Of a DNA stretch of 64,000 bases, positions 27,838-38,163 are shown in pieces. Made by a program: the position numbers and the translations under genes. How positions within the stretch are numbered: position 1 is the stretch's first letter; each line of letters begins with the position of its first letter. The stretch covers positions 62,001 through 126,000 of the forward strand of contig JACPNZ010000041.1 in assembly GCA_016185245.1 (NCBI GenBank), in the 5' to 3' direction. The notes beneath the pieces are model-generated. The model worked only from the letters and a program-made list of their open reading frames with translations. It did no database searches and had not been told where the DNA came from. The DNA comes from Hyphomicrobiales bacterium (GTDB taxonomy: Bacteria; Pseudomonadota; Alphaproteobacteria; Rhizobiales; Aestuariivirgaceae).

Positions 27838-28152
27838 TCAGGCGACCCGGGCGGCGGCGATACGGCGGGCGACCTGCTCGAGGCTTGGCCGCTTTTCGAC
27901 CGGCGCTTTCTCCATCGGCGCTTCGGCAACAAGCTTGTCGCGCTTCAACCAATCCGGCTCCGTGACCGGCGCCTGCACCGGGTCGACGGCTGCCTCGCGG
28001 GGAGCCGCCTCGGCATCGACCAGCTGCTCGGCTTTCAGCCAGTGGTCTTCGGCGCAGCCGTCGGGGCGGCCCTCTTCTTCCCAAATCGCATAGGCGATGG
28101 CACGGACGCGTTCTTCTCTCTCGATGTGACTGATTTCGGGATGCACGCTCAT
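27838..28152 (-). CDS. DUF2934 protein
   Basis: A 104-residue protein from ATG 28152, preceded by AAGGATGG. The open frame extends to 28218, but the ribosome site supports the shorter form. Residues 12-50 carry the DUF2934 signature EERVRAIAYAIWEEEGRP then AEDHWLKAEQLV, close to the protein at 14.6 kb. The tail is acidic/basic and low-complexity. The family's role is unknown. Confidence 0.8.
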   Translation of the reverse strand: MSVHPEISHIEREERVRAIAYAIWEEEGRPDGCAEDHWLKAEQLVDAEAAPREAAVDPVQAPVTEPDWLKRDKLVAEAPMEKAPVEKRPSLEQVARRIAAARVA

Positions 28153-28404
28153 GATAGGCCATCCTTTCTTGTAGGCTATCACGCCGATGGCAATGCGGCA
28201 CAATACGCCGCGAATCACTTACCGGCGGAGCCTTTCTTCTATTTGGCCAAACTTGCGCCGGCTTCAAGGCAGTTTCGGGGTTTTGGACAATTTTCTTTTA
28301 TTTTTTCAGTTGATGTGCCGTTCACGTGAGAAAGCCATCTACAGCAGATGGAGATGGCTCACTCAGCGTATAGAAGCTATTGTAATTATTGGCGCGAATA
28401 GCCG

Positions 28405-28893
28405 CTACTTGGTCACAGTGAAGGTCGTCCACATGCCGGCCATGTAGTGGCCGGGGATATTGCAATAGAGCACGTAGAAGCCCGGCTTCATGGTGATGGT
28501 CAGGCTTCCCGATTTGCCCGGCTCGAGTTCCGAGACCTCACCAAGATGCGCGCCATGTTCCTCGTCGATGCGATTCTCGTTGTTGAGATAGGGCAACGTC
28601 TCATCGACGGTCTTGGCCGGGGTTATGATCAGTTCATGGACCATTTCCTTGCTGGTGTTGGTCGCATCGAAGGTGACCTTGCCGGCCTTCACCGTCTTCT
28701 TGTCGACATCGACTCCCATCGGGGCCTTTGTCATGTCGGCCTTCATGCCCATTCCCATGCCCATGCTCTTGCTCAGATCCAACTGGCCGCCCTTGTCCCA
28801 GAGCTTTACCTTGACCACGCTGGTGGCGGCGGCGGCGGGGACGGCAAGGGCCACGGCAAACAGGAGCGGCACGGCGAATTTGGCGAGTTTCAT
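28405..28893 (-). CDS. Secreted cupredoxin (type 1 copper protein) with a Gly-Met repeat
   Basis: From ATG 28893, with GGAGAAG upstream, the product is 162 residues. The signal peptide is residues 1-23 (LLFAVALAVPAAAA). The C-terminal half has type 1 copper ligands: H86 (MVHEL), C144, H149 and M154 in LYCNIPGHYMAGM. Residues 44-50 are a MGMGMGM stretch followed by further Met (M54, M59), resembling copper-chaperone Met-rich sites. It is a periplasmic electron-transfer or copper-handling protein of the plastocyanin/auracyanin-like group. No copper genes flank it. Confidence 0.88.
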   Translation of the reverse strand: MKLAKFAVPLLFAVALAVPAAAATSVVKVKLWDKGGQLDLSKSMGMGMGMKADMTKAPMGVDVDKKTVKAGKVTFDATNTSKEMVHELIITPAKTVDETLPYLNNENRIDEEHGAHLGEVSELEPGKSGSLTITMKPGFYVLYCNIPGHYMAGMWTTFTVTK

Positions 28894-28994
28894 GATCTTC
28901 TCCATTTAGCAACCGGCGCGGAATGCTGCCGTTTCATTATATTGCTAGGCCACCGACCCATGGCGGTCTTTGATACGGGTCAAATTGCCCAAGA

Positions 28995-30326
28995 TTAAAG
29001 AAAGGCCCTGGCGGCCGCGCCATGGGCGGCCTTCAGCCGCGCAACATCGATGCCGACCGGATGGCCGTCCACCACCTTCCAGGCGCCGGCAATCATCACC
29101 CGGTCGGCCCGATGGGCGCCGCACAATACCAGTGCCGCCAGCGGGTCGCCGACGCCGCTGAAGCGCAATTCGTCGAGTTTGAACAAGGCCAGATCGGCCT
29201 GCTTGCCCACCGCGATTTGGCCGAGGTCAGACCGGCCGAGACAGCGGGCCGAGCCAACGGTTGCCCAACGGAAGACGTCGAAATGCGAGACCGTTGCGTC
29301 ATAGGTGAGCCGGTTCAGCATCAGAGCATGGCGAACCCCCTCCATCAGGTTGGAACTATCGCTCGAAGCCGAGCCGTCGACGCCTAGTCCCACCGCTACG
29401 CCGGCCTTCTCAAGCTCACGGGTGCGGCACTGGCCGGAAGCCAGCACCATGTTGGACGACGGGCAGTGGCTGACGCCGACCCTGGCGCGTCCCAGCCTGG
29501 CGATGTCGGCATCGGAGAAATGAATGCCATGGGCGAGCCAGGTCCGCCCATTGAGCCAGCCGACGCTTTCGAGATAGTCGACCGGTCCCATACCGAACCT
29601 GCTGTGGCAGAAGTCGTCCTCGTCGTGGGTCTCGGCCAGATGGGTGTGCAGCCGGCAATCGTGTTTCTCGGCCAGTTCACTGCAGGCACACATCAGCGAC
29701 TTGGTGACCGAGAAGGGCGAGCACGGCGCCAGCCCCACCTGCACCATGGCCCCCTCGCCCCGCTCATGATATGTGCCGATTACGCGCTCGCAATCGGCGA
29801 GGATCGCATCCTCGTCCTGCACCACGCTGTCGGGTGGCAGCCCGCCATCCTTCACCGAGAGGTTCATCGAGCCCCGCGTCACGGTCAAGCGCATGCCAAG
29901 CTTGCGGGCCTCGTCCACCTGGATGTCGATGGCCTCGTCGAGGCCCCGGGGAAAGAGATAGTGATGGTCCGAGGTGCAGGTCACCCCCGACATCATGAGT
30001 TCGACCAGGGCAACGCGGGTGGCCAGGCGGTGGGCCTCGGGGGTGAGCCTGGCCCACACCGGATAAAGCGCCTTCAGCCAGTCGAACAGCTTCTTGTTGA
30101 TCGCCTGGGGATGGGCCCGAGTGAGCGTCTGGTAGAAATGGTGATGGGTGTTGATCAATCCCGGCAGGATCACGTGGGCGCTGGCATCGAAGACCTCATC
30201 GACCGGCAGGCGCGGGGTACTCCCCTTGGGCACCAGTTCGGCGATACGGCCGCCTTCGATCACGATGCCACCGCCGGCCGGGTCGGCCAGGCATGCCAGG
30301 GGCGACTTGAGGTAGAGGTTTGCCAT
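28995..30326 (-). CDS. 8-oxoguanine deaminase-like amidohydrolase
   Basis: A 443-residue cytosine-deaminase/TRZ-ATZ type amidohydrolase. Metal ligands are visible as HHHF in GLINTHHHFYQTLTRA, HTHLAETHDED, WLAHGIHF and GVDGSASSDSSN. The early segment INTHHHFYQTLTRAHPQA and the length closely resemble characterised 8-oxoguanine/guanine deaminases of proteobacteria. It would deaminate 8-oxoguanine to urate, or a related purine or triazine. It is divergent from the ABC transporter starting at 30462, sharing a 135-base intergenic space, so joint regulation is plausible. Confidence 0.85.
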   Translation of the reverse strand: MANLYLKSPLACLADPAGGGIVIEGGRIAELVPKGSTPRLPVDEVFDASAHVILPGLINTHHHFYQTLTRAHPQAINKKLFDWLKALYPVWARLTPEAHRLATRVALVELMMSGVTCTSDHHYLFPRGLDEAIDIQVDEARKLGMRLTVTRGSMNLSVKDGGLPPDSVVQDEDAILADCERVIGTYHERGEGAMVQVGLAPCSPFSVTKSLMCACSELAEKHDCRLHTHLAETHDEDDFCHSRFGMGPVDYLESVGWLNGRTWLAHGIHFSDADIARLGRARVGVSHCPSSNMVLASGQCRTRELEKAGVAVGLGVDGSASSDSSNLMEGVRHALMLNRLTYDATVSHFDVFRWATVGSARCLGRSDLGQIAVGKQADLALFKLDELRFSGVGDPLAALVLCGAHRADRVMIAGAWKVVDGHPVGIDVARLKAAHGAAARAFL

Positions 30327-30461
30327 TTTCGCCCTCTTTGCTTCGCCGCGCCGCTCGGGCTAGAAATGGCCCAGGGCCCATGCGGGCTCGAAAACATGGC
30401 ATGGTCCGGCCGGTTGCGCCAAGGGGCGGCGGCGGTCCATCCACAGGGAGAAGGAACCATC

Positions 30462-31616
30462 ATGCGCGTCTTCAAAACGACGTTGATTTCACTCGCCGCC
30501 ATCGCGGCAACCGGCGGCATCGCCGCGGCCCAGGAAATGATGAAAGAAATCGGCAAGGGCGAGGGCCAGGTCGATATCGTCGCCTGGCCCGGCTACATCG
30601 AGCGCGGCCAGAGCGACAAGGCCTATGACTGGGTGACCGAATTCGAGAAGTCGACGGGTTGCAAGGTGACGGTGAAGACCGCCGCCACCTCCGATGAAAT
30701 GGTAACCCTGATGAACCAGGGCGGATTCGACCTAGTGACCGCTTCGGGCGATGCCTCGCTCCGCCTCGTCGCCGGCAAGAAGGTGCAGCCGATCAATATC
30801 GACCTCGTTCCCAATTGGAAGAACGTCGACGACCGGCTGAAGAATGCACCCTGGCACACGGTGGACGGTGTCCACTACGGCACGCCCTACCAGTGGGGGC
30901 CGAATGTGCTGGCCTACAACACCAACGTGTTCAAGGAAGCGCCGAAGAGCTGGTCGGTGGTGTTCGAGGAGCAGAACCTGCCCGACGGCAAGAGCAACAA
31001 GGGGCGGGTGCAGGCCTATTACGGCGCCATCTACATCGCCGATGCGGCCCTCTATCTGATGCGCAAGAAGCCAGAGCTCGGCATCAAGAACCCCTACGAG
31101 CTGAACAAGGACCAGTATGCCGCGGCGATCGATCTCCTCAAGGCGCAGCGGGCCCTGGTCGGCCGCTACTGGGGCGACGCCGCCGTCCAGGTCGACGACT
31201 TCAAGAACGAAGGCGTCGTCGCCTCGGCCTCCTGGCCCTATCAGGTGAACTTGCTCCAAGCCGACAAGCGACCCATTGCCTCGACCATTCCGGAAGAAGG
31301 AGCGACGGGCTGGGCCGACACCACCATGATGCACGCCTCGGCGGCACACCCCAATTGTGCCTACCTGTGGCTCAACCACTCGCTCGAACCCAAGGTGCAG
31401 GGCGATGTGGCCGCCTGGTTCGGCTCGGTGCCCGCCGTACCCGCGGCCTGCAAGGGCGACGAGCTTCTGACCGACACCGGCTGCGAGACCAACGGTTATG
31501 CCAATTTCGACAAGATCTGGTTCTGGCGTACGCCGATCGGCAAGTGCGAGGCGGAAGGCACCTGTGTACCCTACTCGCAATGGGCTAAGGACTATATCGC
31601 CGTCCAGGGCCAGTAG
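30462..31616 (+). CDS. ABC transporter solute-binding protein (PotD/PotF-like)
   Basis: ATG 30462 follows GGGAGAAGGA. The 384-residue product has a signal peptide (MRVFKTTLISLAAIAATGGIAAAQ) and the family 1 polyamine-type pattern: VDIVAWPGYIERG, FEKSTGCKVTVK, EMVTLMNQGGFDLVTASGDASLRLV, PYQWGPNVLAYNTN and MMHASAAHPNCAYLWLNHSLEP. The frame is open far upstream (to 29466), but that is antisense to the deaminase gene. It serves the transporter encoded next. The substrate could be a polyamine or, given the divergent deaminase, a nitrogenous base. Confidence 0.9.
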   Translation: MRVFKTTLISLAAIAATGGIAAAQEMMKEIGKGEGQVDIVAWPGYIERGQSDKAYDWVTEFEKSTGCKVTVKTAATSDEMVTLMNQGGFDLVTASGDASLRLVAGKKVQPINIDLVPNWKNVDDRLKNAPWHTVDGVHYGTPYQWGPNVLAYNTNVFKEAPKSWSVVFEEQNLPDGKSNKGRVQAYYGAIYIADAALYLMRKKPELGIKNPYELNKDQYAAAIDLLKAQRALVGRYWGDAAVQVDDFKNEGVVASASWPYQVNLLQADKRPIASTIPEEGATGWADTTMMHASAAHPNCAYLWLNHSLEPKVQGDVAAWFGSVPAVPAACKGDELLTDTGCETNGYANFDKIWFWRTPIGKCEAEGTCVPYSQWAKDYIAVQGQ

Positions 31617-31627
31617 CATGACCATGT

Positions 31628-31664
31628 TCGCCCTCCTCCCGGTCATCGATCTGGAAGAGGGCGA
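31628..31664 (+). other. Hairpin between receptor and ATPase genes
   Basis: Arms TCGCCCTC (31628-31635) and GAGGGCGA (31657-31664) can form an 8-bp stem with a 21-base loop in the 57-base gap after the receptor gene. It may serve mRNA stabilisation, as proposed for the hairpins after the other two receptor genes. Confidence 0.45.
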
Positions 31665-31673
31665 GCTTCCAGC

Positions 31674-32684
31674 ATGACCACAGCCGTCAGCCTGCAGCAG
31701 GTGTCGCGTCACTTCGGCCCGGTGCGCGCCGTCGATAACGTGACCCTCGACATTGCCGAGGGCGAATTCTTCGCCCTCCTCGGCCCTTCCGGCTCGGGCA
31801 AGACCACCTGCCTGCGGCTCATCGCCGGTTTCGATCAGCCGACCTCCGGCCACATCGAGATCTTCGGCGAGACCGCCGAGGGCCTACCGCCCTACAAGCG
31901 CAACGTCAACACGGTGTTCCAGGACTACGCGCTGTTCCCGCACATGACGGTGGCGCAGAACGTCGCCTATGGGCTGATGATCAAGGGGCTTGCGCGGACC
32001 GAACGCGAGCCCAAAGCCGAGGCCGCTCTTGCCATGGTGAAACTTTCCGGCTTCGGCAGTCGGAGGCCCAGCCAGCTGTCGGGGGGCCAGCGCCCGCGCG
32101 TGGCCTTGGCGCGCGCCCTCGTCAATCAGCCCAAGGTGCTGCTCCTCGACGAGCCGCTGGGAGCGCTTGACCTCAAGCTCCGCGAGCAGATGCAGGAAGA
32201 GCTGAAGGCCCTGCAGAAGCAGCTCGGCATTAGCTTCGTTTTCGTCACCCATGACCAGGGCGAGGCTCTCTCGATGGCCGACCGGGTGGCGATCTTCAAC
32301 GAGGGCCGCATCGTCCAGGCCGGCACGCCGGCCGACGTCTATGAGCGGCCCCGTTCGCGCTTCGTCGCCGATTTCGTCGGCTCGTCGAATGTGATGAGCC
32401 CGGGCTTTTCCGCCGCCCACGGGGGACCAAATGCCTGGACCAGCCTCAGGCCGGAGAAAATTAGCGTGCTGAAGGCCACCCAGGCGCCCGGAACCGGGCT
32501 GGGCAGTGCTGACGGACCGGTCATCGCCATGCACTATCAGGGAGCCGTCACCCGCATCGTCATCATGGCCGGCGATACCCGCCTTACCGCGGCAATCGCG
32601 GCGGGGGCGGCGCATTTCGCCGAGGGCGAGACGGCGCGCCTGGTCTGGTCGAAGGACAGCCTCGTCGCCATGGAGAGCCCATGA
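31674..32684 (+). CDS. ABC transporter ATP-binding protein (PotA/PotG-like)
   Basis: A 336-residue ATPase with Walker A LLGPSGSGKTTCLRL, Q-loop TVFQDYALFPHMTV, Walker B VLLLDEPLGALDLKLR and H-loop FVTHDQGEALSMADR. The signature reads LSGGQRPRVALARA where QQQR is usual. The C-terminal third is a TOBE_2 domain (SLRPEKISVL). It is coupled by a 4-base overlap to the first permease. It powers the transporter for the 30.4 kb receptor. Confidence 0.92.
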   Translation: MTTAVSLQQVSRHFGPVRAVDNVTLDIAEGEFFALLGPSGSGKTTCLRLIAGFDQPTSGHIEIFGETAEGLPPYKRNVNTVFQDYALFPHMTVAQNVAYGLMIKGLARTEREPKAEAALAMVKLSGFGSRRPSQLSGGQRPRVALARALVNQPKVLLLDEPLGALDLKLREQMQEELKALQKQLGISFVFVTHDQGEALSMADRVAIFNEGRIVQAGTPADVYERPRSRFVADFVGSSNVMSPGFSAAHGGPNAWTSLRPEKISVLKATQAPGTGLGSADGPVIAMHYQGAVTRIVIMAGDTRLTAAIAAGAAHFAEGETARLVWSKDSLVAMESP

Positions 32685-33592
32685 CGGCGACGGTACGCGG
32701 CTCCTATCTGTTCTACCGGCGGCCCGGGCTCCTCACCCTCCTCCTTCTGGCGCCGCCCATCCTGTGGATCGGCATCGTCTACATCGGGGCACTGCTGGCG
32801 CTCTTGCTGCAGAGTTTCTATTCGCTCGACGATTTTTCCGGCGTCATCGTCCGCGAATTCACCCTCAAGACCTACGGCGAACTATTCGAACGCTCCAATA
32901 TCGAGATCATCGGGCGCACCGTGACCATGGCGGCGGCGGTGACCGTGACCTCGGCCGTGATCGCCTTTCCCATCTCCTACTTCGCCGCCCGCTACGCCCG
33001 CGGCAGCACCAAGGCCATGTTCTATCTCGCCGTGATGATGCCGCTGTGGTCGAGCTACCTGGTTAAGGTCTATGCCTGGAAACTGATCCTCGCCAAGGAA
33101 GGCATCATCACCTGGATCGCCGGCGAGCTGCATCTCGCCTGGGCGCTCGATGCCCTGCTGTCGACCCCGGTGATCGGCGGGCCGTCCCTGTCGATCAGCT
33201 ACATCGGCACCTATCTGGTCTTCGTCTATATCTGGCTGCCCTACATGATCCTCCCCGTGCAGGCCGCCCTTGAGCGCGTGCCCGGCAATCTGATCGAAGC
33301 CGCCGCCGATCTCGGCGCCACGCCGAAACAAACATTCCGGACCGTGATCCTGCCGCTGGCGCTCCCCGGTGTCGTTGCCGGATCGATCTTCACCTTTTCG
33401 CTGACCCTCGGCGACTACATCATTCCGCAGATCGTCGGCAATTCGCGGGCCTTCATCGGCCAGGCGGTCTACACGCTGCAAGGCAACGCCGGCAATATTC
33501 CGCTGGCCGCCGCCTTCACCGTGGTACCGATGCTGATCATGGGGCTCTATCTCGCCATGGCCAAGCGCCTGGGAGCCTTCGATGCGCTCTGA
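32681..33592 (+). CDS. ABC transporter permease (PotB/PotH-like)
   Basis: A 303-residue MetI-type permease with an N-terminal membrane segment near residues 20-45 and the EAA loop [26 protein letters not shown] near residues 205-230, followed by a [10 protein letters not shown] stretch typical of PotB/PotH. Its end overlaps the next permease by 11 bases. It forms the membrane pore with that protein. Confidence 0.9.
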   Translation: MTATVRGSYLFYRRPGLLTLLLLAPPILWIGIVYIGALLALLLQSFYSLDDFSGVIVREFTLKTYGELFERSNIEIIGRTVTMAAAVTVTSAVIAFPISYFAARYARGSTKAMFYLAVMMPLWSSYLVKVYAWKLILAKEGIITWIAGELHLAWALDALLSTPVIGGPSLSISYIGTYLVFVYIWLPYMILPVQAALERVPGNLIEAAADLGATPKQTFRTVILPLALPGVVAGSIFTFSLTLGDYIIPQIVGNSRAFIGQAVYTLQGNAGNIPLAAAFTVVPMLIMGLYLAMAKRLGAFDAL

Positions 33593-34388
33593 GGCCGGCG
33601 TCGGACTGAAACTGGGTGCGGCGGCGGGGCTCCTGTTCCTGCACCTGCCGCTAGTTCTCATTTTCGTTTATGCCTTCACCACCGAGGAGAAGAGCTACCA
33701 GTTCCCGCCGCCCGGCTACACCACGCGCTGGTTTTCCGCCGCCTGGTTCGATCGCCCCGACATCTGGCCGCCGCTCATTCTGTCGCTCAAGGTGGCGCTG
33801 ATCGCCACGGTGCTGGCGCTGATCTTCGGCACGCTTGCCGCCGCCGCCCTGCACCGGGCGCGATTCTACGGGCGCGATTCGATTTCGCTCTTGTTCATCC
33901 TGCCGATCGCCCTTCCCGGCATCATCACCGGCATCGCGCTGCGCTCGGCCTTCGACATCATGGGCCTGCCGTTCTCGACCTGGACCATCGTGCTGGGGCA
34001 TGCCACCTTCACCATCGTCGTCGTCTACAACAATGTGCTGGCGCGCTTCCGCCGTACTTCGCAGAGCATGATCGAGGCGTCGATGGATCTGGGCGCCAAC
34101 GGCCCCCAGACCTTCCGCCATGTGATCCTGCCGCAGATCGCCTCGGCCCTGCTCGCCGGTGGCATGCTGGCCTTTGCCCTCTCCTTCGACGAAGTGATCG
34201 TCACCACCTTCACGGCGGGTCAGCAATCGACCCTGCCGATCTGGATGCTCAACGAACTCCTGCGCCCGCGCCAGCGGCCGGTCACCAATGTGGTGGCGAT
34301 CATCGTCATTGCCGTCACTTTCCTGCCAATCCTCGCCGCCTACTTTGTCACCCGCGAGGGTGAACACACGGCGGGCAGCGGCAAGTAG
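33582..34388 (+). CDS. ABC transporter permease (PotC/PotI-like)
   Basis: A 268-residue permease. It has an N-terminal hydrophobic segment, a periplasmic stretch with [13 protein letters not shown] typical of PotC/PotI, and the EAA loop [23 protein letters not shown] near residues 165-187. Late residues [16 protein letters not shown] also match the PotC/PotI family. It is the last gene of this transporter operon; a convergent coxG-like gene ends 1 base beyond. Confidence 0.9.
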   Translation: MRSEAGVGLKLGAAAGLLFLHLPLVLIFVYAFTTEEKSYQFPPPGYTTRWFSAAWFDRPDIWPPLILSLKVALIATVLALIFGTLAAAALHRARFYGRDSISLLFILPIALPGIITGIALRSAFDIMGLPFSTWTIVLGHATFTIVVVYNNVLARFRRTSQSMIEASMDLGANGPQTFRHVILPQIASALLAGGMLAFALSFDEVIVTTFTAGQQSTLPIWMLNELLRPRQRPVTNVVAIIVIAVTFLPILAAYFVTREGEHTAGSGK

Positions 34389-34389
34389 G

Positions 34390-34836
34390 CTACTGGCTGC
34401 CCCCGGCAACCGCCGCGAACTTTTCGAAGAATTGCGCGGCCAGCGAGCGTGCCGTGGGATCGATGAAACGGGCGCCGAGGCTGGCGATCTTGCCACCCAC
34501 CTGGGCGTCGACGTCGTAGCTGAGCTTGGTGCCTTCCGGCACCTCTTCCAGGCGCACATTGGCGCCGCCCGCGGCGTTGCCAGCCAGCCCGCCGCTGCCC
34601 TGGCCGGAAATCCGGTAGCCCTTGGGCGGGTCGAGGTCGGACAGCGTCACGTTGCCCGAGAAGCGGGCTTTCACCGGGCCGATCTTCACCACCACCTTGG
34701 CCTCCAGCTCGGTGTCGGAAATTCGCGAAATGCTCTCGCAACCGGGGATGCACTGGCGCAGTACCTCGATGTCGTTGAGTGCCTGCCACACGGTTTCGCG
34801 GCTGGCGGAGATGGTTTCTTCACCGGACATTTTCAT
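34390..34836 (-). CDS. CoxG-like SRPBCC-fold protein
   Basis: A 148-residue protein of the carbon monoxide dehydrogenase subunit G (CoxG) family: MSGEETISASRETVWQALND, VLRQCIPGCESI and KVVVKIGPVKARFSGNVTL, ending ARSLAAQFFEKFAA. In CO-oxidising bacteria CoxG helps membrane recruitment of CO dehydrogenase; many relatives stand alone with unknown roles. No cox genes are nearby, so a general SRPBCC lipid- or quinone-binding role is as likely. Confidence 0.85.
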   Translation of the reverse strand: MKMSGEETISASRETVWQALNDIEVLRQCIPGCESISRISDTELEAKVVVKIGPVKARFSGNVTLSDLDPPKGYRISGQGSGGLAGNAAGGANVRLEEVPEGTKLSYDVDAQVGGKIASLGARFIDPTARSLAAQFFEKFAAVAGGSQ

Positions 34837-34862
34837 CGTAAGTGCACTCCCTGACGGCGTGA

Positions 34863-35986
<1,124 letters not shown>

Positions 35987-35990
<4 letters not shown>

Positions 35991-37045
35991 GGGGCCGGGA
36001 ATAGCAGGCTGGCATCGCCGTAGGAATAGAACCGATAGCCGTGGCCGATGGCATGGGCATAGGCCTCCCGCATCCGGGCCAGCCCGGCGAAGGCCGAAAC
36101 CAGCATGAACAGCGTCGACCTGGGCAGGTGGAAGTTGGTGATCAGGAGATCGGCGGCCCGAAAGCGATAGCCCGGTGTGATTAAGATGTCGGTCGTTCCG
36201 GAAAACGCTTCGAGCCCCGCCGTTTCGAGCAGGCGCAGCGACGTTGTACCGACGGCGACGATGCGGCCACCGCTGGCGCGGGCGGCCTTGAGACGCCGGG
36301 CCGTTGTGGCATCGAGGCTGCCCCATTCGGCATGCATGCGGTGGTCCTTCGTGTCCTCCGCCTTGACCGGTAAGAAGGTTCCGGCGCCTACATGAAGCGT
36401 TACGAATTCATGTGTGATACCATAGTCTTGCAATGATTTCATAAGGTCAGGCGTGAAATGCAGTCCGGCGGTGGGTGCCGCAACCGCGCCCTCTTCCCGC
36501 GCAAATATGGTCTGATAGTCCTCGCGGTCCCGCTCGTCGGTTTCGCGCTTGCCGGCGATATAGGGGGGAAGCGGCATGTCACCCACCATAGCGATCGCCT
36601 CGTCGAGAACGCTCCCGTGAAAATCGAAGGCCAGGGTCACCTCGCCCGCCTCGCCCTTCTCCTCGACCGTAGCCTCGATATGCCCCAGGAGACAGACACG
36701 TCCCTCCGCGCCGAAGCGCAGCCGATCGCCTGCCTCAAGCTTCTTGGCCGGCCTTACGAAAGCCTTCCAGCGCGAACCGTCGAGACGCCGGTGCAGCAAC
36801 GCCTCGATCTTCGGCGTGGTGCCGTGCCGGCCCAGGCGACGGCCGGTGAGGGTTGCCGGAATCACCTTGGTATCGTTGAACACCAAGACGTCGCCCGGCC
36901 GCAGCAACTGCGGCAGCTCGCGCACGATGCGGTCCTCAAGTGCCTCCGGCCTGACCACAAGCAGCTTGGCCGCATCGCGTGGGATAGCCGGGCGGAGTGC
37001 TACCTGGTCGGGCGGCAGGTCGAAATCGAAGTCGGAGACGCGCAC
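35987..37045 (-). CDS. queA: QueA, S-adenosylmethionine:tRNA ribosyltransferase-isomerase
   Basis: A 352-residue QueA from GTG 37045 ([19 protein letters not shown]). Family motifs are [42 protein letters not shown] and [32 protein letters not shown]. QueA makes epoxyqueuosine from the preQ1 inserted by Tgt, its immediate downstream neighbour. The open frame extends to 37168, but that part overlaps the cyclophilin gene, so the GTG start is chosen. Confidence 0.94.
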
Positions 37046-37056
37046 GCGCGCTTGGC

Positions 37057-37542
37057 CTATTTCGCGTCGGCGGCGACCTGCATTCTGGCGATCTTGTCGG
37101 GCTCGCGCACCGGCTCGCCGCGCTTGATGGCGTCGATGAACTCCATGCCGGATGAGACCTTGCCCCATACCGTATATTGCCGGTCGAGGAAGCCGGCATC
37201 GCCGAAGCAGATGAAGAACTGACTGTTGGCCGAATCCGGATTCTGCGAACGCGCCATGGAGCAGACGCCGCGCACATGCGGTTCGCGGCTGAACTCGGCC
37301 TTGAGGTTGGGCTTCTTCGAACTGCCCATGCCGGTGCCGGTGGGATCGCCGCCCTGGGCCATGAAGCCGTCGATGACCCGATGGAAGACCACGCCGTCAT
37401 AGAAGCCTTCGCGGGCCAGTTCCTTGATGCGGGCCACATGGTTGGGGGCGAGATCGGGGCGAAGTTCGATCACCACCTGGCCCTTGGGCGTACCGCCATG
37501 GCTGACGAGATCGACATGCAGCGTGTTTTCGGGATCGGCCAT
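37057..37542 (-). CDS. Cytoplasmic cyclophilin-type peptidylprolyl isomerase
   Basis: A 161-residue cyclophilin from ATG 37542. Visible motifs are [26 protein letters not shown] (Phe/His/Arg active site), [28 protein letters not shown] and [11 protein letters not shown]. There is no signal peptide, so it is cytosolic. Its start touches the stop of an exported paralogue (TGATG), and queA follows. The two genes are an old tandem duplication with split locations. Confidence 0.93.
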   Translation of the reverse strand: MADPENTLHVDLVSHGGTPKGQVVIELRPDLAPNHVARIKELAREGFYDGVVFHRVIDGFMAQGGDPTGTGMGSSKKPNLKAEFSREPHVRGVCSMARSQNPDSANSQFFICFGDAGFLDRQYTVWGKVSSGMEFIDAIKRGEPVREPDKIARMQVAADAK

Positions 37543-38054
37543 CAGTGCACCGTCACTTTCACCATCTTGTCGGGATTTGCCGGCGGCTCGCCGCGCTTGA
37601 TCTTGTCGACGCAGGCCATGCCGGCCTCGTCCACCTGGCCCCACACCGTATACTGGCCGTCGAGGAAGCCACCCTCGGCGAACATGATGAAGAACTGGCT
37701 GTTGGCCGAATTTGGGTCCTGGCTGCGGGCCATGCCGACGGTGCCACGAGCATAATGCTCCTTGCTGAATTCGGCCGGAAGATCGGGTTCGTTGGAGCCG
37801 CCCGTACCGGTGCCGGTCGGATCGCCGGTCTGGGCCATGAAGCCCTCGATCACCCGGTGGAAGACGATGCCGTTGTAAAAACCGGCCTTGGCCAGCTTGG
37901 ATATCTGCGCCACATGCTTGGGTGCGAGATCGGGGCGCAGCGTAATATCGAAGGAGCAGTTCGCGCTGGTCTCGACAGTAAGCTTCTCGGCCGCCAGCGC
38001 CGGCGTTGCAAGCCATGCGGCGGCAAAGGCGGCGAGGCCGAATTTCCTGATCAT
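37542..38054 (-). CDS. Exported cyclophilin-type peptidylprolyl isomerase
   Basis: A 170-residue cyclophilin beginning at ATG 38054 with a signal peptide (MIRKFGLAAFAAAWLATPALAAEK). The core matches its neighbour: [52 protein letters not shown] and YTVWGQVDEAGM. It folds proline-containing proteins in the periplasm. The frame is open upstream to 38165 without a supported start. Confidence 0.93.
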   Translation of the reverse strand: MIRKFGLAAFAAAWLATPALAAEKLTVETSANCSFDITLRPDLAPKHVAQISKLAKAGFYNGIVFHRVIEGFMAQTGDPTGTGTGGSNEPDLPAEFSKEHYARGTVGMARSQDPNSANSQFFIMFAEGGFLDGQYTVWGQVDEAGMACVDKIKRGEPPANPDKMVKVTVH

Positions 38055-38163
38055 GGAAGTCTCCGATTGTTGTTGGGAGGGGGTGTGACGAAGGCCACGG
38101 CAAAAGTCAATGAGCGCCCGGCGCATGTGTTGCAATTGAGGGCCGTGGATGCGACAGTCGGCC

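Noticed and set aside
29466-30461. N-terminal extension of the PotD-like receptor frame
   Set aside because: It overlaps the deaminase gene on the other strand, and the signal peptide and ribosome site fix the start at 30462.
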